The notes under the pieces are model-generated. The model ran no database searches. It saw only the letters and a list, made by a program, of their open reading frames with translations, and was not told where the DNA came from. Shown here in pieces: positions 50,725 through 59,394 of a stretch of DNA of 64,000 nt. The position numbers were made by a program, and so were the translations under genes. The stretch's first letter is position 1; each line of letters begins with the position of its first letter. This DNA is from UBA6776 sp964636785. GTDB lineage: Bacteria; Bdellovibrionota; Bdellovibrionia; Bdellovibrionales; UBA1609. Location: positions 7,485 to 71,484 of the forward strand of contig CAZWVK010000001.1 in NCBI GenBank assembly GCA_964636785.1, given 5' to 3'.

Positions 50725-51630
50725 TTGAATCACCAGCAATTAGCGACGTTTGTAACCGTGATCTCGGAAGGCAGCATGACTGCCGCAGCAGAGAAGCTCT
50801 CGCTGACTCAACCAGCTGTGAGCCAGCAAATCCGTAATCTCGAGGAAGAGCAGGGGGTTAACTTATTGGTGCGAGGAACCCGTCAGGTGAAGCCGACTCT
50901 TCAGGGGCAGATTCTTTATGATTACGCGAAACGAATTTTACATCTCACTCAGCAAGCTCAAGTTGCGATTCAAACAACGTCACAAGATCTTGTCGGAGAT
51001 TTAAGAATCAGCACCTACAACTCAATTGGTCTGTTTTTGGTTTCTCCTATCATGGGAATGTTTCTCAAACACAATTCTAAGCTTCGTTTGAATCTCAACT
51101 ATGGCAAAGGCGAGAGAATCATCAATGATATGAGAAGTGGACTTGTGGATGTCGTCATTCTTCCGGATATGAAATCTGAATTTGGAATTGAATTTCCGGA
51201 TTATGAAAAGCATTTCCTGTTCAACGATGAAATGTGGCTGGTCGGCTCCGGAAAAGACACGACACTTCCGGATGTGATTTCGATGAAAGAATTCACAACG
51301 AAACCTGTTGTTTCATTCACCGATAAGTACCCAGGCTTTCGCAAAATGATGGATGCAAAAATTCAGGAAAATCGATTGAAATTGGAGCCTGTTTTCGCCA
51401 CAGACAATGTGGGGACTGTGAAAAGAGTCGTTGAATCAGGACTTGGTTGGGGATTTTTACCTTCTCACAGTATCAGAAAGCAGGTTCGCGCTGGGCGAAT
51501 GATGAGAGTGCAAGTTGAGGATTTAAAATACTCGGTGAATATAAATATGTATTGTTTGAAGAAGGAAGAAAATCGCATAATGTACGACACCTTTCTTCGC
51601 GCTCTTCAGCAGCAAGCGACGTCCGCTTAG
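50725..51630 (+). CDS. LysR-family transcriptional regulator
   Basis: 301 aa. N-terminal winged HTH (4-63): LATFVTVISEGSMTAAAEKL, SLTQPAVSQQIRNLE, LLVRGTRQVKPTLQG. C-terminal periplasmic-binding-like effector domain (about 90-295). TTG start with GGAGG seven bases upstream and its own promoter and terminator. The effector is unknown and the neighbouring genes are divergent or unlinked, so the target may be elsewhere. Confidence 0.94.
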   Translation: MNHQQLATFVTVISEGSMTAAAEKLSLTQPAVSQQIRNLEEEQGVNLLVRGTRQVKPTLQGQILYDYAKRILHLTQQAQVAIQTTSQDLVGDLRISTYNSIGLFLVSPIMGMFLKHNSKLRLNLNYGKGERIINDMRSGLVDVVILPDMKSEFGIEFPDYEKHFLFNDEMWLVGSGKDTTLPDVISMKEFTTKPVVSFTDKYPGFRKMMDAKIQENRLKLEPVFATDNVGTVKRVVESGLGWGFLPSHSIRKQVRAGRMMRVQVEDLKYSVNINMYCLKKEENRIMYDTFLRALQQQATSA

Positions 51631-51690
51631 CGGGACTTATCGCACGTTTGCATTAGTTTAAGTTTTCGCTCGCCAAAAGTTTTGTTTATG

Positions 51691-51722
51691 AAAGAGGATT
51701 TTTTTTGAAATCCTCTTTTTTT
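51691..51722 (+). terminator. Rho-independent terminator after the LysR gene
   Basis: AAAGAGGATTT (51691-51701) pairs with AAATCCTCTTT (51708-51718), loop TTTTTG, followed by a T-run through 51722. Confidence 0.85.
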
Positions 51723-51968
51723 AATCTGAATTAAAGTTTCTTCATCTGAGCAAGTGAGCTCAAAACCAGTTCACTTAGAAAAATAAATTTTAAAATTTGG
51801 TGTTGGACTCGCGTGCAGAAGTGGCGATAGCCGTGCATAATGCAACGTCATTCTTCCTTCATAAGAAATTTAAGCCTCACCTAGACTTGTGTCTTTTTTG
51901 TTAAGTTTTTTTCAAAGTTTTGTAACGCTTTATCCATCTCTCAAAAAGTGAAACCAAAAGGAGTAGAG

Positions 51969-53375
51969 ATGATCCGAAGAGTTACGTTGATATTCGCCCT
52001 TATCCTTCTAAATACCGCTTGCCAGCAGGACAACTCCATAAGTGCAGCTTGCACCGATGCTGAAAACCTCGAGAACGGAGTTTCTGAGAGCTCCACTGAT
52101 CCTTCTCATCCTAGCGGTGAACTTGATCTGCCCAATTTGCTGAATCGTAAGACCACAAACTGGATGATCACTTATAAAAGCAAGATTTACGCTTCAAATC
52201 CTGATTCTTACTTTGTCGAGCAAATGAATCAAAATGGGAGTGTGGTCGATGCAAATACAGTTTCAGTCTCTGTGAATGATATTCAGAATCGTTCAAAGCT
52301 TGTTGAAGACCTTTTAAAAGATCCACGCGTTGCTCGCATTCAGCCGGATTATATGCTTGAAACGATGGACACCATAGATATGAGCGCCATTAAACCGACT
52401 CAGTGGCCTCATCAGAAAATCAAAACAACTCAAGCCTGGAGTTACACTCAAGGTCGACCTGAAGTCGTTGTTGCCGTTATTGATAGTGGTGTCGACTTCT
52501 CACATCCCGATCTTAGAAATTCAAAATGGGTCAATCCCAGAGAAACTGCAAATGGCCGAGATGATGATGGCAATGGACTTGTCGATGATATTCACGGATG
52601 GGATTACGTTAAAAAAAGAGGGAACCCATCGCCCACTTCGAAAACACGCTCAGCTTATCATGGAACTCACGTCGCGGGCATCATTGCAGGAGCGGAGAAT
52701 TATTCGAAGGGGTATGTGGGAGTTTCGCCGAATGTAAAAATCATGGGCTTGCGATTCCTCGATGACAATAAAACGGGCCTAACCTCCAACGGCATTAAGG
52801 CGATCAACTACGCCATCGACAAAGGAGTTAAAATCATCAATTTGAGCTGGGGCTCCTACAATAAAAACACACAATTGATGAATGCGATTAAGCGTGCGCA
52901 GGATCGCGGAGTTCTAATTGTTGCCGCCGCAGGAAATTTTGGGAAGAACAATAATACTTCTCCATTTTATCCGGCATCTTATCCTTATTCAAACATCATA
53001 AGTGTGACGGCCTCTGGAAAAAACGACGCTTTGGTTAAAGGTATTAACTATGGAACTAAAACAGTTCATATGGCTGCACCTGGGCTTTCGATTCTATCAA
53101 CAGATATGAATGGGTCTTATGTCAGTCGAACCGGCAGTTCAATGGCAGCCCCCTTTGTCGCCGGCGCGGCAGCACTTTTGCTTTCTGCTGACCCTAAGTT
53201 GAAAGCGCCAGAGCTTAAAAACTTACTCCTCAATCGAGCCGATAAAATTTCCTCGCTCAAATCCCGAGTCGCTTCCGGTCGTCGCGTAAATGTAGGCGCA
53301 AGTATGAAGGCTCTGGCTGCTGGAAGTTATTCGAGCAAGCCTGTCGGTGCCACTCCAGAAGAGATCTGTCTTTAA
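51969..53375 (+). CDS. Subtilisin-family (S8) serine protease, lipoprotein
   Basis: 468 aa. Lipobox LNTAC (Cys18), a proregion (about 40-135, I9-like), and a subtilase domain with Asp in VVAVIDSGVDFSHPDL, His in YHGTHVAGIIAGA and Ser in RTGSSMAAPFVAGAAALLL; oxyanion Asn in VAAAGNFGKNNN. Secreted or surface-anchored protease, suited to breakdown of other cells' proteins. ATG 51969 has AAGGAG eight bases upstream. It is convergent with a second subtilase gene, overlapping by four bases. Confidence 0.93.
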   Translation: MIRRVTLIFALILLNTACQQDNSISAACTDAENLENGVSESSTDPSHPSGELDLPNLLNRKTTNWMITYKSKIYASNPDSYFVEQMNQNGSVVDANTVSVSVNDIQNRSKLVEDLLKDPRVARIQPDYMLETMDTIDMSAIKPTQWPHQKIKTTQAWSYTQGRPEVVVAVIDSGVDFSHPDLRNSKWVNPRETANGRDDDGNGLVDDIHGWDYVKKRGNPSPTSKTRSAYHGTHVAGIIAGAENYSKGYVGVSPNVKIMGLRFLDDNKTGLTSNGIKAINYAIDKGVKIINLSWGSYNKNTQLMNAIKRAQDRGVLIVAAAGNFGKNNNTSPFYPASYPYSNIISVTASGKNDALVKGINYGTKTVHMAAPGLSILSTDMNGSYVSRTGSSMAAPFVAGAAALLLSADPKLKAPELKNLLLNRADKISSLKSRVASGRRVNVGASMKALAAGSYSSKPVGATPEEICL

Positions 53376-54544
53376 TCATTGATATTTAAAAGTTGAATGG
53401 AAGATGGGACGATCTTCCTTGAATTCACAACCAGATGGTCTTTGACCATCTGGTTGGTCCATTGTGGATAGCGCGACCAAATCAATGCTGCGGCACCAGA
53501 TACAATGGCCGCTGAAAAGCTTGTGCCGGAAACTTGAAGAAGTGTGGTTGGAAAGTGGGAATAGGATTTCGCGACGAAAATATTTGTTCCAGGAGCATAG
53601 AGAAGTACACTTGGTCCATAGTTGGAGAAACTGGCTCGCAGTTGGGAGTTGTCAATCGAGCCGATCGACAAGAAGGCGGGGCCGACATAATTGGAACTGT
53701 ATTCCGGGTGTTGATTGAGATCCAGTCCATGATTTCCGGCTGCATTGATCAGTAAAACACCTTGAGCATCCCATTTCCCATATTTTTCCTTGAGCAGATA
53801 AGAACATGGTGAAATCCAACTATTATTAATAATTCGGGCACGGCGGGAAACTGCATAATCGATTCCAGCTATAGCCGTAAATTCATCTCCTCCAGTCCCA
53901 TCCATAAAATCGATTGGAAGAATTTTGCTACTAGGAGCGACGCCGCTTCCACCAGGCGATTGAGAGTTCCCAGCAATCAGGTGAGCGATTTGTGTGCCAT
54001 GATTGACCTCATCGACTTGTTCATTGGTGCCATCTAAAAAATTCCATCCTAAGAAATCATCAGTGAAACCATTTTCATCATTATCAATTCCATCGCGGTA
54101 GCCGCCGTTATCGACTTCCTTCATATTGTATGCCCAATTGGCCGCCAAAAATGGCGAAGCGGTATCGACACCGCTATCAACGACGGCAACTATAATATCC
54201 TGACCTTGATAACCCATATTCCAGTATTTTTCAGCGCCAACCGATGTCCATTGGTTGCGCACATTGTATGTGTTTCCGATGGGTGGATCGACTCGGAGTT
54301 CGTCTTGAGGAAGGACCTTGTAATTGGGTTCATACCAGGCTACAGACTTTTCACTTTTATCTAGGTGAGATAGAATCTCTTCGGACTGTGCTAGAACAAA
54401 ATCACCATTTTCGAAAACGACGATGTACTCGTTCTCAATGGCTTGAGATGAGCAGCGTTGTGTGCGCGGCTCGATAAATTTCTCCTTTCGCTCGGTGCAC
54501 CCGAGTGAAAGGAGAAAGACTGCAAAGAAAATCAGTTTGAGCAT
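53372..54544 (-). CDS. Subtilisin-family (S8) serine protease, lipoprotein
   Basis: 390 aa. Lipobox LSLGC (Cys16), short proregion, catalytic Asp in IVAVVDSGVDTASPFL, His in VNHGTQIAHLIAGN, oxyanion Asn in INAAGNHGLDLN and Ser in VSGTSFSAAIVSGAAALI. The SGTSFS form is a slight variant of SGTSMA. A calcium-site-like DGIDNDENGFTDD loop precedes the His. Starts 13 bases inside the end of the upstream proline-rich lipoprotein gene, so those two are an operon. Confidence 0.92.
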   Translation of the reverse strand: MLKLIFFAVFLLSLGCTERKEKFIEPRTQRCSSQAIENEYIVVFENGDFVLAQSEEILSHLDKSEKSVAWYEPNYKVLPQDELRVDPPIGNTYNVRNQWTSVGAEKYWNMGYQGQDIIVAVVDSGVDTASPFLAANWAYNMKEVDNGGYRDGIDNDENGFTDDFLGWNFLDGTNEQVDEVNHGTQIAHLIAGNSQSPGGSGVAPSSKILPIDFMDGTGGDEFTAIAGIDYAVSRRARIINNSWISPCSYLLKEKYGKWDAQGVLLINAAGNHGLDLNQHPEYSSNYVGPAFLSIGSIDNSQLRASFSNYGPSVLLYAPGTNIFVAKSYSHFPTTLLQVSGTSFSAAIVSGAAALIWSRYPQWTNQMVKDHLVVNSRKIVPSSIQLLNIND

Positions 54545-55617
54545 GAACGACTCACCGCCACCTGTCGTATAGATCTTTGTAATTCCAGGATTTCCTGAAC
54601 ATTGAATTGATCAATCACAGTGGTTGGAGTCGGAGCGGATGGTGGCGCTTCGACAATGGGACCTTCCGGTGGAGCAACAACTGGCGGTGTCGTTGGTGGT
54701 GCCGTCTCCGGACTTTCTTCAACAACCGGATCATCAACAGGTGCGGGATCTTCTATAGGAGCTTCCACAACGGGTGGATCTTCTGTTGGTGGCACATCAC
54801 TTGGCGGCTCTTCGATGGGAAGTTCATCAATGGCCACCTCCTCTGAACTTTCTTCCGCGTGAGCAATTCGTGGCGAAAAAAGAAATGCAGCAGGAGGTTC
54901 GAGAACCGGTGCTGGTGCTGGTGGGGCACTGAATCTTCGTGCTCGCGCGACCAAATTTGGATCCATTACTTCAACCGGTGGCAGAAGTGATTCGGACTCC
55001 GCCCAACGTACGCGTAAGGTTTTCGAATAATCAAATAATCGGGTCGAGCTACATCGTGGAAAAACGGTGTTGGCTGTGAGCGCCATGAGAATACTCGTTG
55101 GTGATTCAACAGTGATCTTAATTGCTCTTAATTCAGGCTCGTTTTTTTGTGCATCACTTTTAACTTTGATCGGCTCGATAGGGTCAGAGCTGCGGTCACG
55201 CACTAAGCTGAGTGAATCCTTCGTAAAGTGTTCTATGCGGTAGTGGAGCTGTCGTCCATATGCATTTTCAATCGCAACTGAAGAACAATTGGTTTGTTTA
55301 GCATTACGAATAAAGGGGAGCGCCCTGATTCGTGTATTTGAGATTCCAAAATTATAAATAAAAAATTGATCAGATCTTATTGATGTCGAAAGATCTGTCG
55401 TGATTTTGCGTCCTGGAAAATTAAAGCTTTCTTGATTAAAGTGTGAAACAAGTTTTTCGAGACTCAAGCAATTATCTATCTGCAAAGCATCTACAGAAAC
55501 ATTTGGATTTCCGCCATTAGCCGTTGGGTTATCATTTTTTTTACTAGAACATGAGAATAAGATTAAACTGAGCGTGGCGGCGAATAGCACTTTTCTAACT
55601 TTTTGATCGAAGTACAT
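54532..55617 (-). CDS. Lipoprotein with proline/acidic low-complexity region
   Basis: 361 aa, not recognised. Lipobox ILFSC (Cys23), a beta-rich region (30-235) with several cysteines, and then a low-complexity stretch of Pro-Glu/Asp-Val units (about 257-335, such as EEPPSDVPPTEDPPVVEAPI) that could act as an extended stalk or cell-wall spacer. A short C-terminal helix ends CSN. Co-transcribed with the subtilase downstream. Confidence 0.7.
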   Translation of the reverse strand: MYFDQKVRKVLFAATLSLILFSCSSKKNDNPTANGGNPNVSVDALQIDNCLSLEKLVSHFNQESFNFPGRKITTDLSTSIRSDQFFIYNFGISNTRIRALPFIRNAKQTNCSSVAIENAYGRQLHYRIEHFTKDSLSLVRDRSSDPIEPIKVKSDAQKNEPELRAIKITVESPTSILMALTANTVFPRCSSTRLFDYSKTLRVRWAESESLLPPVEVMDPNLVARARRFSAPPAPAPVLEPPAAFLFSPRIAHAEESSEEVAIDELPIEEPPSDVPPTEDPPVVEAPIEDPAPVDDPVVEESPETAPPTTPPVVAPPEGPIVEAPPSAPTPTTVIDQFNVQEILELQRSIRQVAVSRSCSN

Positions 55618-55639
55618 CGCTAAAATTCCTTTTTTGGGT

Positions 55640-55670
55640 AAAAAAAATGAGGAGGGCGAACCCTCCTCAT
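55640..55670 (-). terminator. Rho-independent terminator of the repeat lipoprotein gene
   Basis: On the minus strand, ATGAGGAGGG-TTCG-CCCTCCTCAT (stem 55647-55656 / 55661-55670) followed by seven T residues (55646-55640). The UUCG tetraloop makes it very stable. Confidence 0.92.
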
Positions 55671-55684
55671 TGTATTAAGGTTGA

Positions 55685-56659
55685 TTAAAGACTGTTTACA
55701 GCTTCATTAAGACCGTTGTTTTGGTCTTGTCCATTGTCTTTATCTTGTCCTTGCTCTTGATCCTTATCCTGACCTTGTTCTTGGTCTTTATCCTGAGCTA
55801 CTTCTTCTTTATCTTGACCTTGCTCTTGATCTTGCTCTTTGTCCTGACCTTGTTCTTGGTCTTTATCTTGAGCTACTTCCTCTTTATCTTGTCCTTGCTC
55901 TTGATCTTGCTCTTTATCTTGGCCTTTCTCTTGCTTTTGTTCATTTTCTTCACGAACTTCTTCTACATAAAGAGTGGCAGAGATAGTTTCACATTCTTGA
56001 ACTTCCTCTTTGTCTTGAGCTTGCTCCTGTTCTTGCTCTTGTTCTTGTTCTTGTTCTTGCTCTTTATCTTGTCCTTGTTCTTGCTCTTGGCCTTTATCTT
56101 GACCTTGCTCTTTATCCTGTCCCTGTTCCTTATCTTGTCCTTGCTCTTTGTCTTGACCTTGTTCGACGTCGTCAACTTCTTCTTCTACGACACGGCAAGC
56201 GCTCATTTCAAACTCAAACACACCTCGCGATGCTTCTTGTTCAGAACCATTCATCGCAGTGTATCGGATTCGATCTGCAGCAAATTCACCGGATGCACTC
56301 TCAACAACGGTCAACTCGCCATTGTTTCCGGTGCTTAAGATAAGAACAAGTTCATCTCCCGCATAGAAATCCCAAGAGTTGCCAGTGGTTTCTCGCACTT
56401 CAGTGATGGACTCCAAAGTGGTGATGTGTGATGCAAGCTCGGGATAGTTTGCAAGCACATCATCTTGGCCCATTACTGTCATGTCGGTTACTGTTGCAGT
56501 CATTGTGGTGTCTCCTGATGGAGAGAGGGAAGAAGTATTTGCAGCTTCTTCGCTTTGGTCTGCGCTGGGTGTTACGAGCCCCGCTTGATTTCCGTTCCCA
56601 CCGCACGCAACGAGTGCCATAGCTGCGAACGCTACGGATAATGATTTTAATCTAAACAT
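55685..56659 (-). CDS. Lipoprotein with Gln/Asp/Lys/Glu hexapeptide repeats
   Basis: 324 aa. Lipobox LVAC (Cys19), a small beta-rich domain (about 50-160, NSWDFYAGDELVLILSTG, GVFEFEMSACRVVEEE), then repeat array 1 (about 166-218, units of QGQDKE), a non-repeat segment 219-240 containing Cys223 (QECETISATLYVEEV), and array 2 (about 241-315) with a 25-residue exact tandem duplication (250-274 and 275-299). The non-repeat segment looks like the last strands of the first domain, so array 1 appears inserted within it, with Cys155 and Cys223 possibly bridged. AGGAGG before the ATG. Function unknown. Confidence 0.75.
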   Translation of the reverse strand: MFRLKSLSVAFAAMALVACGGNGNQAGLVTPSADQSEEAANTSSLSPSGDTTMTATVTDMTVMGQDDVLANYPELASHITTLESITEVRETTGNSWDFYAGDELVLILSTGNNGELTVVESASGEFAADRIRYTAMNGSEQEASRGVFEFEMSACRVVEEEVDDVEQGQDKEQGQDKEQGQDKEQGQDKGQEQEQGQDKEQEQEQEQEQEQEQAQDKEEVQECETISATLYVEEVREENEQKQEKGQDKEQDQEQGQDKEEVAQDKDQEQGQDKEQDQEQGQDKEEVAQDKDQEQGQDKDQEQGQDKDNGQDQNNGLNEAVNSL

Positions 56660-56711
56660 GGTTGTTTCCTCCTAATTAGACTTTTGTTTTTTGTCTCTCG
56701 ACGAAAGGGGT

Positions 56712-56743
56712 GCAGAGCAAGGTTGGTGCCACCTGTTCTGTGC
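56712..56743. promoter_or_regulatory. Imperfect palindrome, possible activator site
   Basis: GCAGAGCAAGGTTGGT and the reverse complement of the following 16 bases match at 11 of 16 positions. It lies about 115 bases upstream of the putative sigma-54 promoter, a usual distance for an enhancer-type site. Confidence 0.35.
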
Positions 56744-56856
56744 GTAGAATGAAAATGAGAAGCAGTGTTTGAGGAAGATTGCCTCACTTCATGTGGCAAC
56801 TTGGTACACGTTGTTTAATACTTTCAGTTAAGCCATCGTTTAGTTCGAGTTTGGAA

Positions 56857-56872
56857 TGGCATGTTCTTCGCT
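56857..56872 (+). promoter_or_regulatory. Putative sigma-54 promoter before the transglutaminase gene
   Basis: TGGCATGTTCTTCGCT against the consensus TGGCACGN4TTGCW: GG and GC are correctly spaced, with two mismatches. Predicted start near 56882, leader about 43 bases. A sigma-54 activator is encoded in the same transcript, supporting the call. Confidence 0.6.
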
Positions 56873-56924
56873 TCGCTGAATCGTTTGGAGTCAAAGATAC
56901 CGAATGATTGAAAAGGAGAGCGAA

Positions 56925-58274
56925 GTGAAACGTGTAGATATGTTCACAAATCAAAAAATCATTTTCCGAGCGATTATAGTTGTACTATTTAGTTTGCCAA
57001 TTCATTCACTCGGAAGACCATATCCTATGGCTGCTCCCGAGCAGAGCAATGGATTTCACGAAGACTTTAAAGTAATACTTGAAGGACATACGCCAGTTAC
57101 GCATATACGTGCATTAGATGAAAACTTTAATTCTGCGCGTGTAGCCGACGATCGTCTTCCATGGTCAGATTCTTATTGGCCCACTTATCGTGGTTTGATT
57201 GCAACTCGATATATGGATTCGCGACTTCCAAATACGAAATCCTGGCCAACACATCATAACTTTTTTCTGTCAAATCCACCGGAGTCTTATCTTTCCTCTG
57301 GAAGAATCAACCAGCTCTCGCCAGCAGAGAAGTATGATATTTTAGTTGGAGATTCCAACTGGACATTGACACGTTATATGTGGAAGAAAGGTCAGCACTC
57401 TTACAATCAATTTGGATTTGTTCCCGCTTGGACAGGAATTTGTCACGGATGGGCGGCGGCCTCTCAAGTTGGAATTCCTGTGGCTGAGAATGCTGTGACT
57501 GTGACAGATGTTTCTGGCTCGCGCTCGATCACATTCACACATTTTGATATGTCAGCTCTTTCATCTTATCTTTGGTCATTTCCCGCTGGTGACGATATTT
57601 TTGTCGGGCGTCGCTGTCGCAATCCGAATCCACCGCGCCAAGATGGTCGCATCACTCAAGGAGCTTGCTTTGACAACAACCCAATGACATGGCATCTCGC
57701 GACCGTTAATCGAGTGGGAGCAATGGGTGAGTCCTTCACTATTGATGTGAGTCCTGGAACTGAAGTTTGGAATTATGTTATCGATAGCTATCAACTGAGC
57801 TATTTTAATCCAGCCAGTATGGAGTTCTCCGGTGTTTTGGAAGATGCCATTGTGGCTCTCGAAGATTTTCCTCAGGATCCATTTAAAAACTTTCGTGGAC
57901 CGCAAGCAAAATACATTGTCGGGGTTATGATGGATATTTTTTATCCAGGTGCAGTCGCGCCACATGGCGGGGTTCCCAGCCGTAAAAATTATGAGCACAA
58001 TCGCTTTGTTTATGATTTAGAACTCGATGAGAACTTTGAAGTGGTTGGCGGAGAGTGGCATTCTTCTGAATCTCCTGATTTCATCTGGATTTATCCGAGA
58101 AGCTATAATCCATTTTTAGATGAAACACGTCGAGCGCAGATTGATCCTGATCCATCGGCTCCACCTGTAAATCAAGAGATGGCTGAGCGCGCTAGAAATC
58201 TTTCCAAGAAGGGGCGTGTATCCGCGGACATTATTTATAGAATTCTACACAGAAGCTTAAGTAACTCTCCATGA
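56925..58274 (+). CDS. Transglutaminase-elicitor type exported protein
   Basis: 449 aa. Signal peptide (about 1-30). Catalytic Cys in FVPAWTGICHGWAAASQVG (Cys173), probable His in NPMTWHLATVNRVG (His257) and Asp in FTIDVSPGTEVWN (Asp274), and the C-terminal ELDENFEVVGGEWHSS and PDFIWIYPRSYNP; this is the pattern of the Phytophthora GP42-type transglutaminase family, also found in some bacteria. Expected to cross-link glutamine and lysine side chains outside the cytoplasm. GTG at 56925 has AAGGAG seven bases ahead. A sigma-54 promoter lies upstream, and the following gene is its probable activator. Confidence 0.75.
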   Translation: MKRVDMFTNQKIIFRAIIVVLFSLPIHSLGRPYPMAAPEQSNGFHEDFKVILEGHTPVTHIRALDENFNSARVADDRLPWSDSYWPTYRGLIATRYMDSRLPNTKSWPTHHNFFLSNPPESYLSSGRINQLSPAEKYDILVGDSNWTLTRYMWKKGQHSYNQFGFVPAWTGICHGWAAASQVGIPVAENAVTVTDVSGSRSITFTHFDMSALSSYLWSFPAGDDIFVGRRCRNPNPPRQDGRITQGACFDNNPMTWHLATVNRVGAMGESFTIDVSPGTEVWNYVIDSYQLSYFNPASMEFSGVLEDAIVALEDFPQDPFKNFRGPQAKYIVGVMMDIFYPGAVAPHGGVPSRKNYEHNRFVYDLELDENFEVVGGEWHSSESPDFIWIYPRSYNPFLDETRRAQIDPDPSAPPVNQEMAERARNLSKKGRVSADIIYRILHRSLSNSP

Positions 58275-58368
58275 ATAAAGGAGGATGCACCTCTACATTC
58301 CTAAGACACCAAATTTATTAACGATCGATCATCATCGATCATCGAAATTGGCTATGGGGAGAGAAGCT

Positions 58369-59394
58369 ATGAATTTAGGCACTTCTGATTTGAGTGATTT
58401 TGCTTCAGGTCGGCATCTTTTGTACAAACGCAGCGAGAGTGATTTGAGTGAAATCCTTAAAAGCAGTTTTGTCGCTCGATCAGCCGCGAGTCAGAATATT
58501 TTAAAACAGGTTAAATCACTTTCCGATTGTTCAGCGTCGGTACTCATCACGGGAGAATCGGGCACAGGAAAGGAAATGATCGCACATCTTTGTCATAAAC
58601 TGAGCAATCGATCTTCCGGACCATTTATTGCCGTCAACTGCGCAGCACTGCCGGATGGTCTTTTAGAGTCTGAGCTATTTGGACATAAAAGAGGCTCATT
58701 TACCGGAGCGGTAAATGAGAGCGAAGGCTTGATTCGAAAGGCGCATAAGGGAACTTTGTTTTTGGATGAAATTGGCGATATGTCACTGACAACTCAAGCT
58801 AAGCTATTAAGGGTGACCCAGGAAAAGTCGGTCCGTCCGGTCGGTGGCGATGCGGAAGTTCCGGTGGACGTTCGAATTATATGCGCAACTCATAGAAATC
58901 TTTTGGAAGCGAGTCAGGATGGAAGTTTTCGATCGGATCTTTATTTTAGGCTTTCGGTCATACCAATTTTTATTCCACCACTTCGCAATCGAAAAGATGA
59001 TATTATTCCTCTCGCTATGCACTTCATCAATCGAATCAGTGCAACCAATCGCACTCCACCAAAAACCCTTTCACCTATGGCTAAAGAGCGACTTTTAAAA
59101 CATGATTGGCCAGGCAATGTGCGTGAACTGAACAATGTTGTTGAAAGAGCGATGGTTTACTCTCAGGATCTCGTCATCGATGAAGGAAATATTCTTTTTG
59201 ATTATCAGTATTCAGGGAATGCTGATAGTCATCGAGACGACTTAGAAATTCCTGAGATCAATTTAAAATCTCTTGAGATCCTGGCTATCAAAGAAGCTTT
59301 GAGAAAAGCGAATGGAATTAAGAGTGTGGCTGCAAGGCATCTGGGTATTGATCGCAAAACACTGATGCGTAAGGAAAAGCAATACGAGATTTAA
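58369..59394 (+). CDS. Sigma-54-dependent activator without receiver domain
   Basis: 341 aa from ATG 58369 (GGGGAG seven bases ahead); a frame-open start at 58285 directly abutting GGAGG is less likely. AAA+ core: Walker A TGESGTGKE, ESELFGHKRGSFTGAVNESE where the sigma-54 contact loop is GSFTGA in place of GAFTGA, Walker B GTLFLDEIGDM, RLSVIPIFIPPLRNRKDDI, HDWPGNVRELNNVVERA, and a Fis-type HTH at the end (SVAARHLGIDRKTLMRK). Only about 40 residues precede the core, so there is no receiver or GAF sensor; regulation must be by expression or another protein. It is 95 bases after the transglutaminase gene and probably activates it. Confidence 0.87.
   Translation: MNLGTSDLSDFASGRHLLYKRSESDLSEILKSSFVARSAASQNILKQVKSLSDCSASVLITGESGTGKEMIAHLCHKLSNRSSGPFIAVNCAALPDGLLESELFGHKRGSFTGAVNESEGLIRKAHKGTLFLDEIGDMSLTTQAKLLRVTQEKSVRPVGGDAEVPVDVRIICATHRNLLEASQDGSFRSDLYFRLSVIPIFIPPLRNRKDDIIPLAMHFINRISATNRTPPKTLSPMAKERLLKHDWPGNVRELNNVVERAMVYSQDLVIDEGNILFDYQYSGNADSHRDDLEIPEINLKSLEILAIKEALRKANGIKSVAARHLGIDRKTLMRKEKQYEI

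Noticed and set aside
54620..54862. Glycine/serine-rich plus-strand open frame
   Set aside because: Antisense of the proline/acidic stretch of the lipoprotein gene; composition is explained by the other strand.
55721..56338. 205-residue plus-strand open frame rich in Leu, Ile and Phe, looking like a membrane protein
   Set aside because: It is the antisense of the Gln/Asp/Lys/Glu repeat gene; the repeated codons give hydrophobic residues by reverse complement. No ribosome site, and the minus-strand gene has a lipobox, SD and terminator.
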